NCBI RefSeq assembly: GCF_016135805.1
Contig: NZ_JADWOX010000012.1
Span: 62,001-126,000 of the forward strand
Length of the DNA stretch: 64,000 nt
Reading direction: 5' to 3'
Source of the DNA: Caulobacter hibisci
GTDB taxonomy: Bacteria > Pseudomonadota > Alphaproteobacteria > Caulobacterales > Caulobacteraceae
In this document: piece after piece, positions 9,826 to 19,947 of the stretch
How the letters are laid out: every line of letters starts with the position of its first letter
Position numbering within the stretch: the first letter of the stretch is position 1
Position numbers and translations under genes: made by a program
Notes under the pieces: model-generated
The model's database searches: none
Told to the model about the DNA's origin: nothing
What the model saw: the letters and a program-made list of their open reading frames with translations, nothing else

Positions 9826-10815
9826 CTACCGCCCGAACGCGGCTTCGGTCGCGCGGATCAGGCCGTCGATGACGCCGGGCTCGGTCGAGGCGTGGCCGGC
9901 GTCCCAGACGATCTCGAAATGGGCCGAGGGCCAGGCGCGGTGCAGGGCCCAGGCGCTGGCCAGGGGGGTGACCACGTCGAAGCGGCCCTGGACGATCCAG
10001 GTCGGGATGTGCCGGATCACGTCGATGTTGTTGAGGATCCAGCCGTCCTCGGGGAAGAAGCCGCGATTGACGAAGAAGTGGCTCTCGATCCGCGCGAAGG
10101 CGATGGCGAAGTCTTCTTCGTTGAACTTCGGGGGACGGGCCTCGGGCCCTCGCAGCGAGATGGTGTCGCCTTCCCACTGGCTCCAGGCGTTGGCGGCCTC
10201 GGCCTGGACGCGGCGGTCTGCATGGACGAGCCGCTTGTGGTAGGCGGCCATCAGGTCGCCGCGTTCGGCCGGCGGGATAGGGGCGAGAAAGCGCTCCCAG
10301 GCGTCGGGGAACAGCATCGAGGCGCCGTCCTGGTAGAACCAGCGCAGCTCCTTCTCGGTCAGCAGGAAGACGCCGCGCAGAACGAGGCCTTCGACCCGGT
10401 CGGGGTGCTTGATGGCGTAGGCCAGGGCCAGTGTCGAGCCCCAGGAGCCGCCGAACACCGTCCACTTCTCGATGCCCAGGTGCTCGCGCAGCCGCTCGAT
10501 GTCGGCGATCAGGCTCCAGGTGGTGTTGTCCTCGAGGCTGGCGTTGGGACGCGAGCGGCCGCAGCCGCGCTGGTCGAACAGGGCCATGCGCCACCTGGCC
10601 GGGTCGAAGAACCGCCGCATGGTCGGGTTGATCGCCCCGCCCGGGCCGCCGTGCAGGATCACCGCCGGCTTGCCGCGCGGCGCCCCGCATTCCTCGTAGT
10701 AGATCTCGTGGGCGCCCCCGACCGGCAACCAGCCGAAGGAGAACGGCTCGACCTCCCGGAAGAGGCCCCGGCGGCCGACGGCGGACATGGCTGCGAGAGA
10801 GGCATGACGGTCCAT
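9826..10815 (-). CDS. pip: Proline iminopeptidase
   Basis: The 329-residue alpha/beta-hydrolase of peptidase family S33 releases N-terminal proline from peptides. HGGPGGAINPTMRRFFDP is the oxyanion-hole region, FDQRGCGRSRP the family signature, GGSWGSTLALAYA the nucleophile elbow (Ser), IVQGRFDVVTP carries the Asp and VWDAGHAS the His. Length and motif order are typical for Pip. The start at 10815 could be replaced by the ATG nine codons later. It is monocistronic and divergent from a small hypothetical gene. Confidence 0.92.
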   Translation of the reverse strand: MDRHASLAAMSAVGRRGLFREVEPFSFGWLPVGGAHEIYYEECGAPRGKPAVILHGGPGGAINPTMRRFFDPARWRMALFDQRGCGRSRPNASLEDNTTWSLIADIERLREHLGIEKWTVFGGSWGSTLALAYAIKHPDRVEGLVLRGVFLLTEKELRWFYQDGASMLFPDAWERFLAPIPPAERGDLMAAYHKRLVHADRRVQAEAANAWSQWEGDTISLRGPEARPPKFNEEDFAIAFARIESHFFVNRGFFPEDGWILNNIDVIRHIPTWIVQGRFDVVTPLASAWALHRAWPSAHFEIVWDAGHASTEPGVIDGLIRATEAAFGR

Positions 10816-10899
10816 GGGCTCACCCTAGCGCGCCAGAACCCGTTTTGACCATCCGCAGCCGTCGCATCCTCGCCCCGATTCCGGCTATGGTGCGTGCGC

Positions 10900-11157
10900 A
10901 TGAGCACCACGCCTGAAGATCTCACCGACGACGACCTGCTGAACCTGCTGACCGACGATCAGCTGGAAGAGCTCGACAATTCGATCGCCGAGACCTTCGG
11001 CGCCGAGGGGCTGGACAAGGCCGAGGCCTTGCTGGTCCTGGCCCGGGTCTATTCGATGCGCGCGGCCGAACGCGACGAGGCCTCGGCCCTGGCCCTGCTG
11101 CAACTGGCCGCCGCCATGCGCCGCCGCGCCGAGCGGCTGATGCAGCGGCCGCAGTAG
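10900..11157 (+). CDS. Small hypothetical acidic/helical protein
   Basis: An 85-residue soluble protein of unknown function, predicted mostly helical, with an acidic N-terminal half (PEDLTDDDLLNLLTDDQLEE) and a basic C-terminal end (AAAMRRRAERLMQRPQ). The ATG at 10900 is preferred over the GTG two codons earlier. No clear ribosome site is visible, so the transcript may be leaderless. No domain recognised. Confidence 0.65.
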   Translation: MSTTPEDLTDDDLLNLLTDDQLEELDNSIAETFGAEGLDKAEALLVLARVYSMRAAERDEASALALLQLAAAMRRRAERLMQRPQ

Positions 11158-11168
11158 GGCGACAGGGC

Positions 11169-12281
11169 TCAGCCTATCCGCAGGTCGGCGGTGTCGATCG
11201 CCTGGCTGATCCGGACGCGGCCCTTCTCGTCGCGAACCTGGATCGTGACCTTCGGCGCCGGCGGCGACCAGTCGATCTCGATCAGGCCGAAATTGCGTTC
11301 GCGCAGCACGGCCGAACCGCGCAGGGCATTGGGCGGCGTGACGGGCCACACTTCGGTCAGGCCCGAGGAGGTGACGTCCCACATCGGGTAGGGGACGTTG
11401 AGGTCGAGTTTGCTGACCTCGGCATAGTGGGTGTCGCCGCTGACGAAGACCAGGCGCTCGGCCTTCTGGCGACGGATGGCCTGGAACAGGCGCTGGTGGT
11501 CGCGGGCGTAGTTGATCCAGCTTTCCCACCCGGCGAAGTCGGCCAGCACCTGAAGGCTGGAGCCGAAGATCCGCAGGTCGGCCGGCTGGGCCAGTTGGGC
11601 CTCCAGCCAGGTCCATTGCGGCTCGCCGATCATGGTGGCGTCCTGGTCGGCGATGCGGTCGTAGGGGCCCGGCGTTTCCTTGCCCTGCAAGCCGCGCGAG
11701 ACCGCCCAGGCCTTGTAGCCGCCCTTGAAGGTCTTCTCGGCCAGGGGCGTGCGGTTCCAGCGCAGGTCGGGCAGCAGGATCTGCACCTGCCGGCCCTCGG
11801 GCCCGAACACATAGGCCGCGTAGACGCCGTCGCGGGTGCGGCGCCGGGAGGCGGCGGGTTCGCCCCAGAAGTCGCAGAACTGGCGGCGGCTTTCGTCCTT
11901 CATCGGATAGTCGCCGCCAGCGTCGTTCTCGCCGAAGTCGTGGTCGTCCCAGATGGCCACGACCGGAATCTCCTCGCGCAGGCGCTTGAAGTGCGGCTTG
12001 GCCGCCAGGGTCGCGTATTTTGCCGCCATCACCTTGGGATCGCGGGTATCGGCGTAGATGTTGTCGCCCAGGAACATGAAGAGGTCGGGCTTGGCGTCGA
12101 AGATCGCCTCCCAGATCGGCTGGTCCTTGTCCTGCTTGGCGCAGGAGCCGAAGGCGATGCGGGTCAGCGGCTTGTCGAGGGCGGGGTGGGGCGCGTCCAC
12201 CACGGCTTGGGCGGCGGCCGGCGCGACGGCCAGGGCGGCGGCCGACAGGCCCAGGGCCGAGCGGCGGGAAAGGTCGGTCAC
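11169..12281 (-). CDS. PhoD-like alkaline phosphatase/phosphodiesterase, Tat-exported
   Basis: A 370-residue metallophosphoesterase of the PhoD family, exported in folded form. The N-terminus SRRSALGLSAAALAVAPAAA is a twin-arginine signal. The catalytic part has RIAFGSCAKQ, FMFLGDNIYAD, VVAIWDDHDFGENDAGGDYP and SGDTHYAE, matching the PhoD metal-binding blocks (family proteins use Fe and Ca to cleave phosphate esters). It lies downstream of a TonB-dependent receptor on the same strand, suggesting a phosphate- or phosphoester-scavenging unit. I saw no Pho box. The substrate is unknown. Confidence 0.9.
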   Translation of the reverse strand: MTDLSRRSALGLSAAALAVAPAAAQAVVDAPHPALDKPLTRIAFGSCAKQDKDQPIWEAIFDAKPDLFMFLGDNIYADTRDPKVMAAKYATLAAKPHFKRLREEIPVVAIWDDHDFGENDAGGDYPMKDESRRQFCDFWGEPAASRRRTRDGVYAAYVFGPEGRQVQILLPDLRWNRTPLAEKTFKGGYKAWAVSRGLQGKETPGPYDRIADQDATMIGEPQWTWLEAQLAQPADLRIFGSSLQVLADFAGWESWINYARDHQRLFQAIRRQKAERLVFVSGDTHYAEVSKLDLNVPYPMWDVTSSGLTEVWPVTPPNALRGSAVLRERNFGLIEIDWSPPAPKVTIQVRDEKGRVRISQAIDTADLRIG

Positions 12282-12300
12282 GGGCGCTTCCCACGAAAAA

Positions 12301-12432
12301 GCCCTTCCCCCCCCGATGGGGGAAGGGTTGGGATGGGGGTGTCTGCGGAATTTAGGGGTGACGCGCCGTAGGTTGTCCAGCGCCGCATCACCCCCAACCC
12401 CGGCCCTTCCCCCATCGAGGGGGAAGGGGGGA
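12301..12432. repeat. Palindromic repeat, family F
   Basis: The left end GCCCTTCCCCCCCCGATGGG and the right end (CCCATCGAGGGGGAAGG region) form inverted arms with GGGGTG/CACCCC blocks inside. It lies between the TonB receptor stop and the PhoD start. No second copy of this exact family is seen in the window. Confidence 0.7.
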
Positions 12433-12439
12433 GGCTTGC

Positions 12440-14734
12440 TTAGAACGCCTTCTTGATCGTCACGAAGCCCTGGCGGGGGGCGCCCGGCAGGAGAGTCATG
12501 GTCGTGCCGGCGGTGTCGTTGTTGACGAAGCCGCCCGAGCCGACGGTCGAGATGTAGTCCTCGTCGAACAGGTTGCTGATGTTGGCCTGGACCTCCAGGC
12601 CCTTGGTCCAGCCCTCGCCGTCGAAGCTGTAGCCGAGGGTCAGGTCGGCGACGGTGAAGCCGTCGACCTTTCCGCCAATGTTCTCGTAGGTGTAGTAGCG
12701 CTCGCCCGTGTAGTTGACGCCGAGCTTGGCGAAGAAGCCGCCCTGCTCGAACTTCACCTCCGCCTTGAAGGTGTTTTCGGGCGTGTCGACCACGGTCTTG
12801 CCCGCGGTGCGGGCGACGACGACGCCGCTGCCGTTGATGACGTCGTCCTGGTATTCCGACTTGTTGTAGGCGTAGGCGCCGTAGACTGACCAGGCGTCGC
12901 TGATGCGGTATTCGCCGGCCAGTTCCAGGCCCTGGGTCTTTACCGAGCCGACGTTCGACAGCACGGCGGGCAGGCCCAGGATCGGCGAGGCCGTGGCGGC
13001 GCTGAGCAGGCGGTCCTCGAAGTTGACGTCATAGATCGCGACCACGCCCTGGAACGGGCCCTGGCGATAGCGGGCGCCGGCCTCGAAGGTCTTGGAGCTT
13101 TCCGGGTTCAGGGTCTTGGCGACGTAGTCGACCACCGTCTGGCTCTGCGAGGCGAACGGGCCGGCCGTGGCCGCCGAGACGTAGGCGGCCATGTTCTCGG
13201 TGTAGCCGCCGAAGAACTCCAGGCCGCCGTCCAGGGCGTAGACGAAGCCGACCTGCGGCAGGAAGGTGTCCTTGCTCTCGATCGTGCCCGACAGGGCGCT
13301 GCCGACCACGGTCTCGACGCTGTTCTCGACCTTCATGACCTTGAAGCCGAAATTGACCTTCAGGGCGTCGGTGACGACCCAGGTGTCCTCGACGTGGCCG
13401 GTCAGGGTCTTGGTCTCGAAGCGGTACTGCCACTGGGTGGCGAACGGGTTGGCCTGGAAGTCGAGCGGGTCGCGCGACGGGGCCGAGGCGGTCTCGGCGT
13501 AGAACCGGCGGGCCTGGTTGAAGTGGTTGGTCTCGGTCCAGAAGCCGCCGCTGATGGTGTGGGCGCCCAGCTCGACCGACAGGCCGGCGACCAGGCCGCC
13601 GCGATCGATGTCGTATTCGGTGGTGCGGATCGACAGCGGGGCGGCGTTCGAGCCGGCCGTGCCGAAGCCGGGGCTGGCCAGGTACGGCGTGTACCACAGG
13701 CCCTGGCCCTGGTTCTTGTGCTGGTAGGCGGTGGCGTCGAACTTCACGCGCTCGCCGATCGGCAGGCTGAGGCTGGCGCCGTAGAGATCGTCGTCACGGA
13801 TGCCGGCGCCGGCGTAGTAGGCGTCGTCGACCGAGGTGAACGGCGAGGGCAGGGCGGTCCCGGTCTGGTAGGCGCGGGCGGCGGCCACGGCCAGGGCCCA
13901 GTTGGGCTGGGTGTTGTCCCAGTCGCGGCCGAGACGCTTGATCATCTCGAACGACATGTCCTGGTAGTCCTGCTCGCGGCGTTCCGAGCGGTGGTAGAAG
14001 CCGGTCAGCTCGCCTTCGCCCAGCGGCAGCACGGCCTTGGCGTCGTACTGGCGCTGCTTCTGTTCGCCGCCGCCCTTCCACTTGTCGCTCTTCTGGTCGG
14101 CGATGGAGACGTAGGCGCGCAGGCCGCCCAGTTGCTCGATGGCGCCGGTCTCGAAGCGGCCGAACACACGGTGCATGGCGTCCGAGCCGCCGGTCAGGTT
14201 CAACTGGCCGCCCAGGGCCTCGGAGGGATCGCGCGAGAAGAACTGCAGCGTGCCGCCGAGGTTGGACGAGGCGGCCACGCCGAGCGCGCCGGCGCCCTGG
14301 GCCAGTTCGACCTTGCCGATGTTCTCGCTGGCGATGGCGCGGCTGATGTGCAGGCCGTTGTGGTTGCCGTAGCTCATGTCGCCCAGCGGCACGCCATCGA
14401 GCGTGAAGCCCAGCTGGTTCTGGTTGAAGCCGCGGATCGAGATGCGGGTCGACCACTCGTAGGCGCCGAAGGCGTCGGCCGACTGGAAGTTCACGCCGGG
14501 CAGCTTGGCGATGGCCTTCAGCGGGCTGGAACCGGCGGTCTCGAGGGCCAGGGCCGCTTCGGTGATGGTCTGGACCTGGCGGCTCTGGCCCTGGCCGATG
14601 ACGACGACGGCTTCGACTTCATTGGCGTCGGCGGCGGTCGCGGCGGGTTCGGCGGCGGGCGTTTCGGCGGCCAGAGCGGGCGCGGCGAGCAGGAGCGCGC
14701 CGAAGGCGGCGCTCAGCAGGAGCGTGGTCTTCAT
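12440..14734 (-). CDS. TonB-dependent outer-membrane receptor
   Basis: A 764-residue outer-membrane active transporter. Signal peptide MKTTLLLSAAFGALLLAAPA cuts near ALA-AE. The plug domain (about residues 50-170) has VEAVVVIGQGQSRQVQTITE as a TonB-box-like region, STRISIRGFNQNQLGFTLDG and AQGAGALGVAASSNLGGTLQ. The rest is a beta-barrel ending in a C-terminal Phe (VTIKKAF), as outer-membrane insertion requires. The substrate is not known. The adjacent PhoD-like phosphodiesterase suggests a phosphorylated compound, but this is inference. No Fur-like or Pho-like box was recognised in the 216 bases upstream. Confidence 0.92.
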   Translation of the reverse strand: MKTTLLLSAAFGALLLAAPALAAETPAAEPAATAADANEVEAVVVIGQGQSRQVQTITEAALALETAGSSPLKAIAKLPGVNFQSADAFGAYEWSTRISIRGFNQNQLGFTLDGVPLGDMSYGNHNGLHISRAIASENIGKVELAQGAGALGVAASSNLGGTLQFFSRDPSEALGGQLNLTGGSDAMHRVFGRFETGAIEQLGGLRAYVSIADQKSDKWKGGGEQKQRQYDAKAVLPLGEGELTGFYHRSERREQDYQDMSFEMIKRLGRDWDNTQPNWALAVAAARAYQTGTALPSPFTSVDDAYYAGAGIRDDDLYGASLSLPIGERVKFDATAYQHKNQGQGLWYTPYLASPGFGTAGSNAAPLSIRTTEYDIDRGGLVAGLSVELGAHTISGGFWTETNHFNQARRFYAETASAPSRDPLDFQANPFATQWQYRFETKTLTGHVEDTWVVTDALKVNFGFKVMKVENSVETVVGSALSGTIESKDTFLPQVGFVYALDGGLEFFGGYTENMAAYVSAATAGPFASQSQTVVDYVAKTLNPESSKTFEAGARYRQGPFQGVVAIYDVNFEDRLLSAATASPILGLPAVLSNVGSVKTQGLELAGEYRISDAWSVYGAYAYNKSEYQDDVINGSGVVVARTAGKTVVDTPENTFKAEVKFEQGGFFAKLGVNYTGERYYTYENIGGKVDGFTVADLTLGYSFDGEGWTKGLEVQANISNLFDEDYISTVGSGGFVNNDTAGTTMTLLPGAPRQGFVTIKKAF

Positions 14735-14950
14735 CTCATATCCCCTAGGCGTTGGCGGCGGAGAGGCCGCTTCGAACGCGTCTAGGAGGCTCGCCTAACG
14801 TTGATCGACGACGGGCTTGCGACGCTTATTTGTCGCCTCGCCGACAGTTCGACGACGAAGCCGTGAAGGGGCCACGATTGCGCAAATCTCCCCCAGCGGC
14901 TATTTGAGCGCCCGATCCCCGAACCCGACCCGAGAGACGAAAAGCCCCTC

Positions 14951-16618
<1,668 letters not shown>

Positions 16619-16645
16619 TCACGGACAGGCTTTGGTCGAAACGAG

Positions 16646-16676
16646 AAAGGGGCGGTCCGCGAGGGCCGCCCCTTTT
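16646..16676 (+). terminator. Rho-independent terminator after ettA
   Basis: AAGGGGCGG pairs with CCGCCCCTT, extended by CC/GG around a GCGA loop, and TTTT follows. It lies 28 bases after the ettA stop, between convergent genes. Confidence 0.85.
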
Positions 16677-16686
16677 GCTTTGAAGC

Positions 16687-17115
16687 CTACTTGGGTTCCT
16701 TCGGCGGAAGGTTGGGATCGGCCCCGGGCAGGTTCGAGCCCGGATCGGCCGGCATGGCGTCGGCGGGCGAGGCGTTGGTCGGCGGCGTGCTCGGCATCGA
16801 CGGCGGGGCGTCGGTCATCGGCGGGTTGACCGCCGTGCTGGCGGCCGCGTCGCCCGACATCGAACCGTTCATGGAGGCCGGGGGCAGGGTGGCCGAGGTG
16901 TCGGCCGCGGCGCCGGTCGCTGCCTGGCCGGCCCACCAGTCCTTGCTGGCCCGCAGCTTGGGCGAGGCCTTGGAGTAGGCGTCGAGCTGGTCGTAGGGGA
17001 TCGGCTGTTTGGGCGAGGCGATGGCGGCGCCGGCCTTGATCTTCGGGTTCGCCACGGCCGCGCCAGAGGCGATCATGGCGAGCGCGGCGCCCGCCAGCAG
17101 AGTTTTCTTGAACAT
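16687..17115 (-). CDS. Hypothetical exported Pro/Ala-rich protein
   Basis: A 142-residue secreted or periplasmic protein. The signal peptide MFKKTLLAGAALAMIASGAA is cut near AVA-NP. The first 60 mature residues contain PIPYDQLDAYSKASPKLRAS and DWWAGQA; the rest is low-complexity Pro/Ala/Met/Asp, likely disordered (PPSMPSTPPTNASPADAMPA). The ATG has GGGAGAGCTCCC nearby. No domain recognised. It converges on ettA and shares its terminator region. Confidence 0.75.
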   Translation of the reverse strand: MFKKTLLAGAALAMIASGAAVANPKIKAGAAIASPKQPIPYDQLDAYSKASPKLRASKDWWAGQAATGAAADTSATLPPASMNGSMSGDAAASTAVNPPMTDAPPSMPSTPPTNASPADAMPADPGSNLPGADPNLPPKEPK

Positions 17116-17398
17116 GGGAGCTCTCCCTGAAGCGCCGGTCTCGGCGCCAGCGGATAAAACCCTTTCGCGGCCAAGGCGTTCACAGCTTGGCCGCGGATTG
17201 CGGGCGCTGGAACCGGGCGGCGGGGCGCGGGTTCCTGGCCTGTGGGGCGTCGCCTTACATCGTCTTCAGATTGTCGTGCGTCGCGCGCTGAATGCTGGCG
17301 CGCGGCCACAAGAAGAGTAGCTTGTCCTTTGGAGCAATCGTCCCGCGGATCGGCGACGGAGATCTTCCGCCGCGCGCCGGGACCGGAGAGCCGCCCCC

Positions 17399-18358
17399 AT
17401 GCCGCAGACCCCTGTCTTAAAGCCCCATATCGTTCTCTCCCACGAGATGCTGCTGCCCATGGAGCCGCTGCTGGAGGGCGCCTACGAGGTGCATCGCCTG
17501 TGGGACTATCCCGACCGACTGACCTTTCTCGAGGGGCCGGGCAGGCAGGTGCAGGCCATCGTCCACGCCGGCGAGATGGTGCTGCCGCGCGACCTGCTTT
17601 CGGAGATGCCGCGCCTGGGCCTGATCGCCTGCGTCAGCGCCGGCTATGACGGGGTGGACGTGCCCTGGTGCCGGGCCCACGGCCTGGCGGTGACCCATTC
17701 CGTCGGCCTCAACGCCGGCGACGTCGCCGACCACGCCCTGGGTCTGCTGCTGAGCGCCTGGCGCGGGATCGCCGAGGGCGACCGCCGGGTTCGCGCCGGC
17801 CGCTGGACTTCTATGGACCGGATGGGCGCGCGCCACGGTCTGCGCGGCCGCAAGGCCGGGATCGTCGGCCTGGGCCACATCGGCGAGGCCGTCGCCCGCC
17901 GGCTGTCGGCCTTCGACGTCAAGGTCGCCTGGTGGGGACCGCGCGCCAAGGAGACCGAGTGGCCGCGCGCCGACAGCCTGATGGCCCTGGCGCGCGATAG
18001 CGACATCCTGGTGGTCTGCGCTCGGCCCGACGCCAGTAACCGCCATCTGGTCAATGCCGGGGTCATCGACGCCTTGGGGCCGCAGGGGCTGCTGGTCAAT
18101 GTCTCGCGCGGGTCGCTGGTCGACGAGGACGCCCTGGTGGCGGCGCTCAAGGACGGGCGGCTGGGCATGGCCGCCCTCGACGTCTTCGAGGTCGAGCCGA
18201 CTCCGCCGGCTCGTTGGGTCGACGTGCCCCACACGGTGCTGACCCCACACATGGCCGGCGCCACGCTCGACAGCCTGCCGGCCATGGTCAACCTGACCCT
18301 GGAGAACCTGCGCCGCTATTTCCTGGGTGAGCCGCTGGCCAGTCCGGTGGCGGCGTAA
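17399..18358 (+). CDS. D-isomer 2-hydroxyacid dehydrogenase
   Basis: A 319-residue NAD(P)-dependent oxidoreductase that reduces a 2-ketoacid to a D-2-hydroxyacid or the reverse. The nucleotide site is GIVGLGHIGEAVARRL (residues about 150-165). The catalytic Arg lies in VNVSRGSLVDEDAL, the Glu in ALDVFEVEPTPP and the His in LTPHMAGAT. The sequence fits glyoxylate/hydroxypyruvate reductase-like members, but the true substrate is uncertain. A related VOC-fold gene follows 111 bases later. Confidence 0.88.
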   Translation: MPQTPVLKPHIVLSHEMLLPMEPLLEGAYEVHRLWDYPDRLTFLEGPGRQVQAIVHAGEMVLPRDLLSEMPRLGLIACVSAGYDGVDVPWCRAHGLAVTHSVGLNAGDVADHALGLLLSAWRGIAEGDRRVRAGRWTSMDRMGARHGLRGRKAGIVGLGHIGEAVARRLSAFDVKVAWWGPRAKETEWPRADSLMALARDSDILVVCARPDASNRHLVNAGVIDALGPQGLLVNVSRGSLVDEDALVAALKDGRLGMAALDVFEVEPTPPARWVDVPHTVLTPHMAGATLDSLPAMVNLTLENLRRYFLGEPLASPVAA

Positions 18359-18469
18359 CGGGGCGGCGTGACGGTCTGGACCGCCTCTCTCGAAAGGGGA
18401 GGCGGGCGGGTGGTTGACGCGGCGCGTGTGGTCGCTTCCCTTGCGGATGAGGCTTCGAAAGGGAAACCC

Positions 18470-18826
18470 ATGGCCAAGGTGCTCGGTATCGGCGGCGTGT
18501 TCTTCAAGGCGAAGGACCCCAAGGCCCTGGCCGAATGGTACACGCGGGTGCTTGGCTTCGAGACCGAGTCCTGGGGCGGGGCGGTGTTCCAGCATCCCAA
18601 GATCGGCATGGCCAGCTGGTCGCCGTTTCCGGCCGACACCCGCTATTTCGAGCCCTCGGCGGCGTCGTTCATGATCAACCTGATCGTCGACGACCTAGAC
18701 GGCGTGCTGGCCAAGGCGGCCGCCGAGGGCGTCGAGGCGACGGGCCGGCAGGACGAGGAATACGGCCGCTTCGCGTGGCTGGTGGATCCGGAAGGCTTCA
18801 AGGTCGAGCTGTGGCAGCCCGCCTAG
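18470..18826 (+). CDS. VOC (glyoxalase/dioxygenase fold) family protein
   Basis: A 118-residue protein with the paired beta-alpha-beta-beta-beta units of the vicinal oxygen chelate superfamily: GIGGVFFKAKDPKALAEWYT at the start and RFAWLVDPEGFKVELWQP at the end, where Glu in KVELWQP is a usual metal ligand. The first ligand position is Phe/Lys instead of His, so a standard glyoxalase I activity is doubtful; bleomycin-resistance-like or other VOC roles are possible. The ATG at 18470 has GAAAGGGA upstream and is preferred over a start 34 codons earlier. Confidence 0.82.
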   Translation: MAKVLGIGGVFFKAKDPKALAEWYTRVLGFETESWGGAVFQHPKIGMASWSPFPADTRYFEPSAASFMINLIVDDLDGVLAKAAAEGVEATGRQDEEYGRFAWLVDPEGFKVELWQPA

Positions 18827-18943
18827 AGGTCACGGGGAAGATTTATCCCCTATGTCCTGCGCGGGACGGCGTTCCGGGGCTTTTTGATCTCCGTCGGACC
18901 GGCTAAGGAGCGCTTCCGCGTCGCAGAATTCGCTTGCCAAATC

Positions 18944-18967
18944 GGACATAAAGATATCTTTATGTCC
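18944..18967. promoter_or_regulatory. Perfect 24-bp palindrome, likely operator of the methionine operon
   Basis: The half-site GGACATAAAGAT is followed directly by its exact complement ATCTTTATGTCC. It ends two bases before the start codon of the ArsR-type regulator. ArsR-family regulators bind such dyads, and SahR-type regulators of methionine genes in Proteobacteria use AT-rich palindromes of this kind. A weak TTGCCA (18934-18939) and the palindrome's TATCTT or TTTATG could be promoter hexamers that place transcription at or near the ATG, giving a leaderless mRNA. Confidence 0.8.
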
Positions 18968-18969
18968 TT

Positions 18970-19947
18970 ATGGCGCTATCGAGCGAACAGGTTGTCGACG
19001 TCTTGCGCGCGGCGGGTGAAAGCACCCGTCTGCGTATCCTCGCGCTGCTGGCCGTCGAGGAGCTTTCTGTCCTCGAACTGTGCCGCATTCTCGACCAGAG
19101 CCAGCCGCGCGTCTCGCGCCACCTGAAGCTCCTGGCCGAGGCCGGGCTGGTCGAGCGCTTCCCCGATGGGGCCTGGGTCTTCTACCGCCTGGCCGAGACC
19201 TCGGGCGGCGGGGTGGTGGTCGCCTCGGCCCTGGGGCTGATCGACCGCGACGACGCCGTCATCCAGGCCGACGCCGGCCAGCTGGCGTCCGTCCGCGCCG
19301 AGCGCTCGGCCGGCGCCCAGGCCTATTTCGCCCGCAACGCCGCCCGCTGGAACGAGATCCGCTCGCTCTATGTCGACGAGAACGAGGTCGAGGCCGCGAT
19401 CCTGCGCGCCGCCGGCGAGGGGCCGTTCGACGAGATGGTCGACCTGGGCGCGGGCGCAGGCCGCATGCTGACGCTTCTCGGCGGACGGGCGGTGAACGCC
19501 CTGGGCCTGGACCTGTCGCAGCAGATGCTGAACATCGCCCGCGACGAGGTGGGCAAGGCCGGTCTGGCGCAGTGCGAGCTGCGCCATGGCGACATCTTCG
19601 ACACCGGCCTGCCGGGCGGTTGCGCCGACCTGGTGACCGTCCACCAGGTGCTGCACTATCTGGGCGATCCCGCCGCCGCCGTGAGCGAGGCCGCGCGCCT
19701 GGTCGCGCCGGGCGGCCTGCTGCTGATCGCCGACTTCGCCCCGCACGACCACGAGTTCCTGCGCGAGGCCCACCAGCATCGCCGCCTGGGCTTCGCCGAC
19801 GACGAGATCCAGCCATGGATCCTTGCCGGCGGCCTGGTCCCGGAAGCCAATATCGCCCTGCCGCCGACCACGGCCGAGGGGCTCACCGTCAAGATCTGGA
19901 CTGCCCGCCGCCCCGTTGCGGCGATCGCCGAGAGGACCGCCGCATGA
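18970..19947 (+). CDS. ArsR-family regulator fused to a SAM-dependent methyltransferase domain
   Basis: A 325-residue two-domain protein. Residues about 1-80 form an ArsR winged helix (AAGESTRLRILALLAVEELS, then SQPRVSRHLKLLAEAGLVER as the recognition region). From about residue 125 there is a class I methyltransferase with motif I VDLGAGAGRML (157-167) and the acidic residue in ALGLDLSQQM. It lacks the Cys cluster of metal-sensing ArsR proteins, so SAM or SAH is a likelier signal than a metal (inference). It heads an eight-gene operon, and its ATG abuts the palindrome at 18944. It overlaps metF by 4 bases. Confidence 0.9.
   Translation: MALSSEQVVDVLRAAGESTRLRILALLAVEELSVLELCRILDQSQPRVSRHLKLLAEAGLVERFPDGAWVFYRLAETSGGGVVVASALGLIDRDDAVIQADAGQLASVRAERSAGAQAYFARNAARWNEIRSLYVDENEVEAAILRAAGEGPFDEMVDLGAGAGRMLTLLGGRAVNALGLDLSQQMLNIARDEVGKAGLAQCELRHGDIFDTGLPGGCADLVTVHQVLHYLGDPAAAVSEAARLVAPGGLLLIADFAPHDHEFLREAHQHRRLGFADDEIQPWILAGGLVPEANIALPPTTAEGLTVKIWTARRPVAAIAERTAA

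Noticed and set aside
18368..18469. Longer start for the VOC-fold protein
   Set aside because: The extra 34 residues have no similarity to the fold, and the ATG at 18470 has a proper ribosome site.
18841..18969. SAM or SAH riboswitch before the methionine operon
   Set aside because: The palindrome abuts the start codon and no compact conserved RNA fold could be recognised; a protein operator explains the region better.
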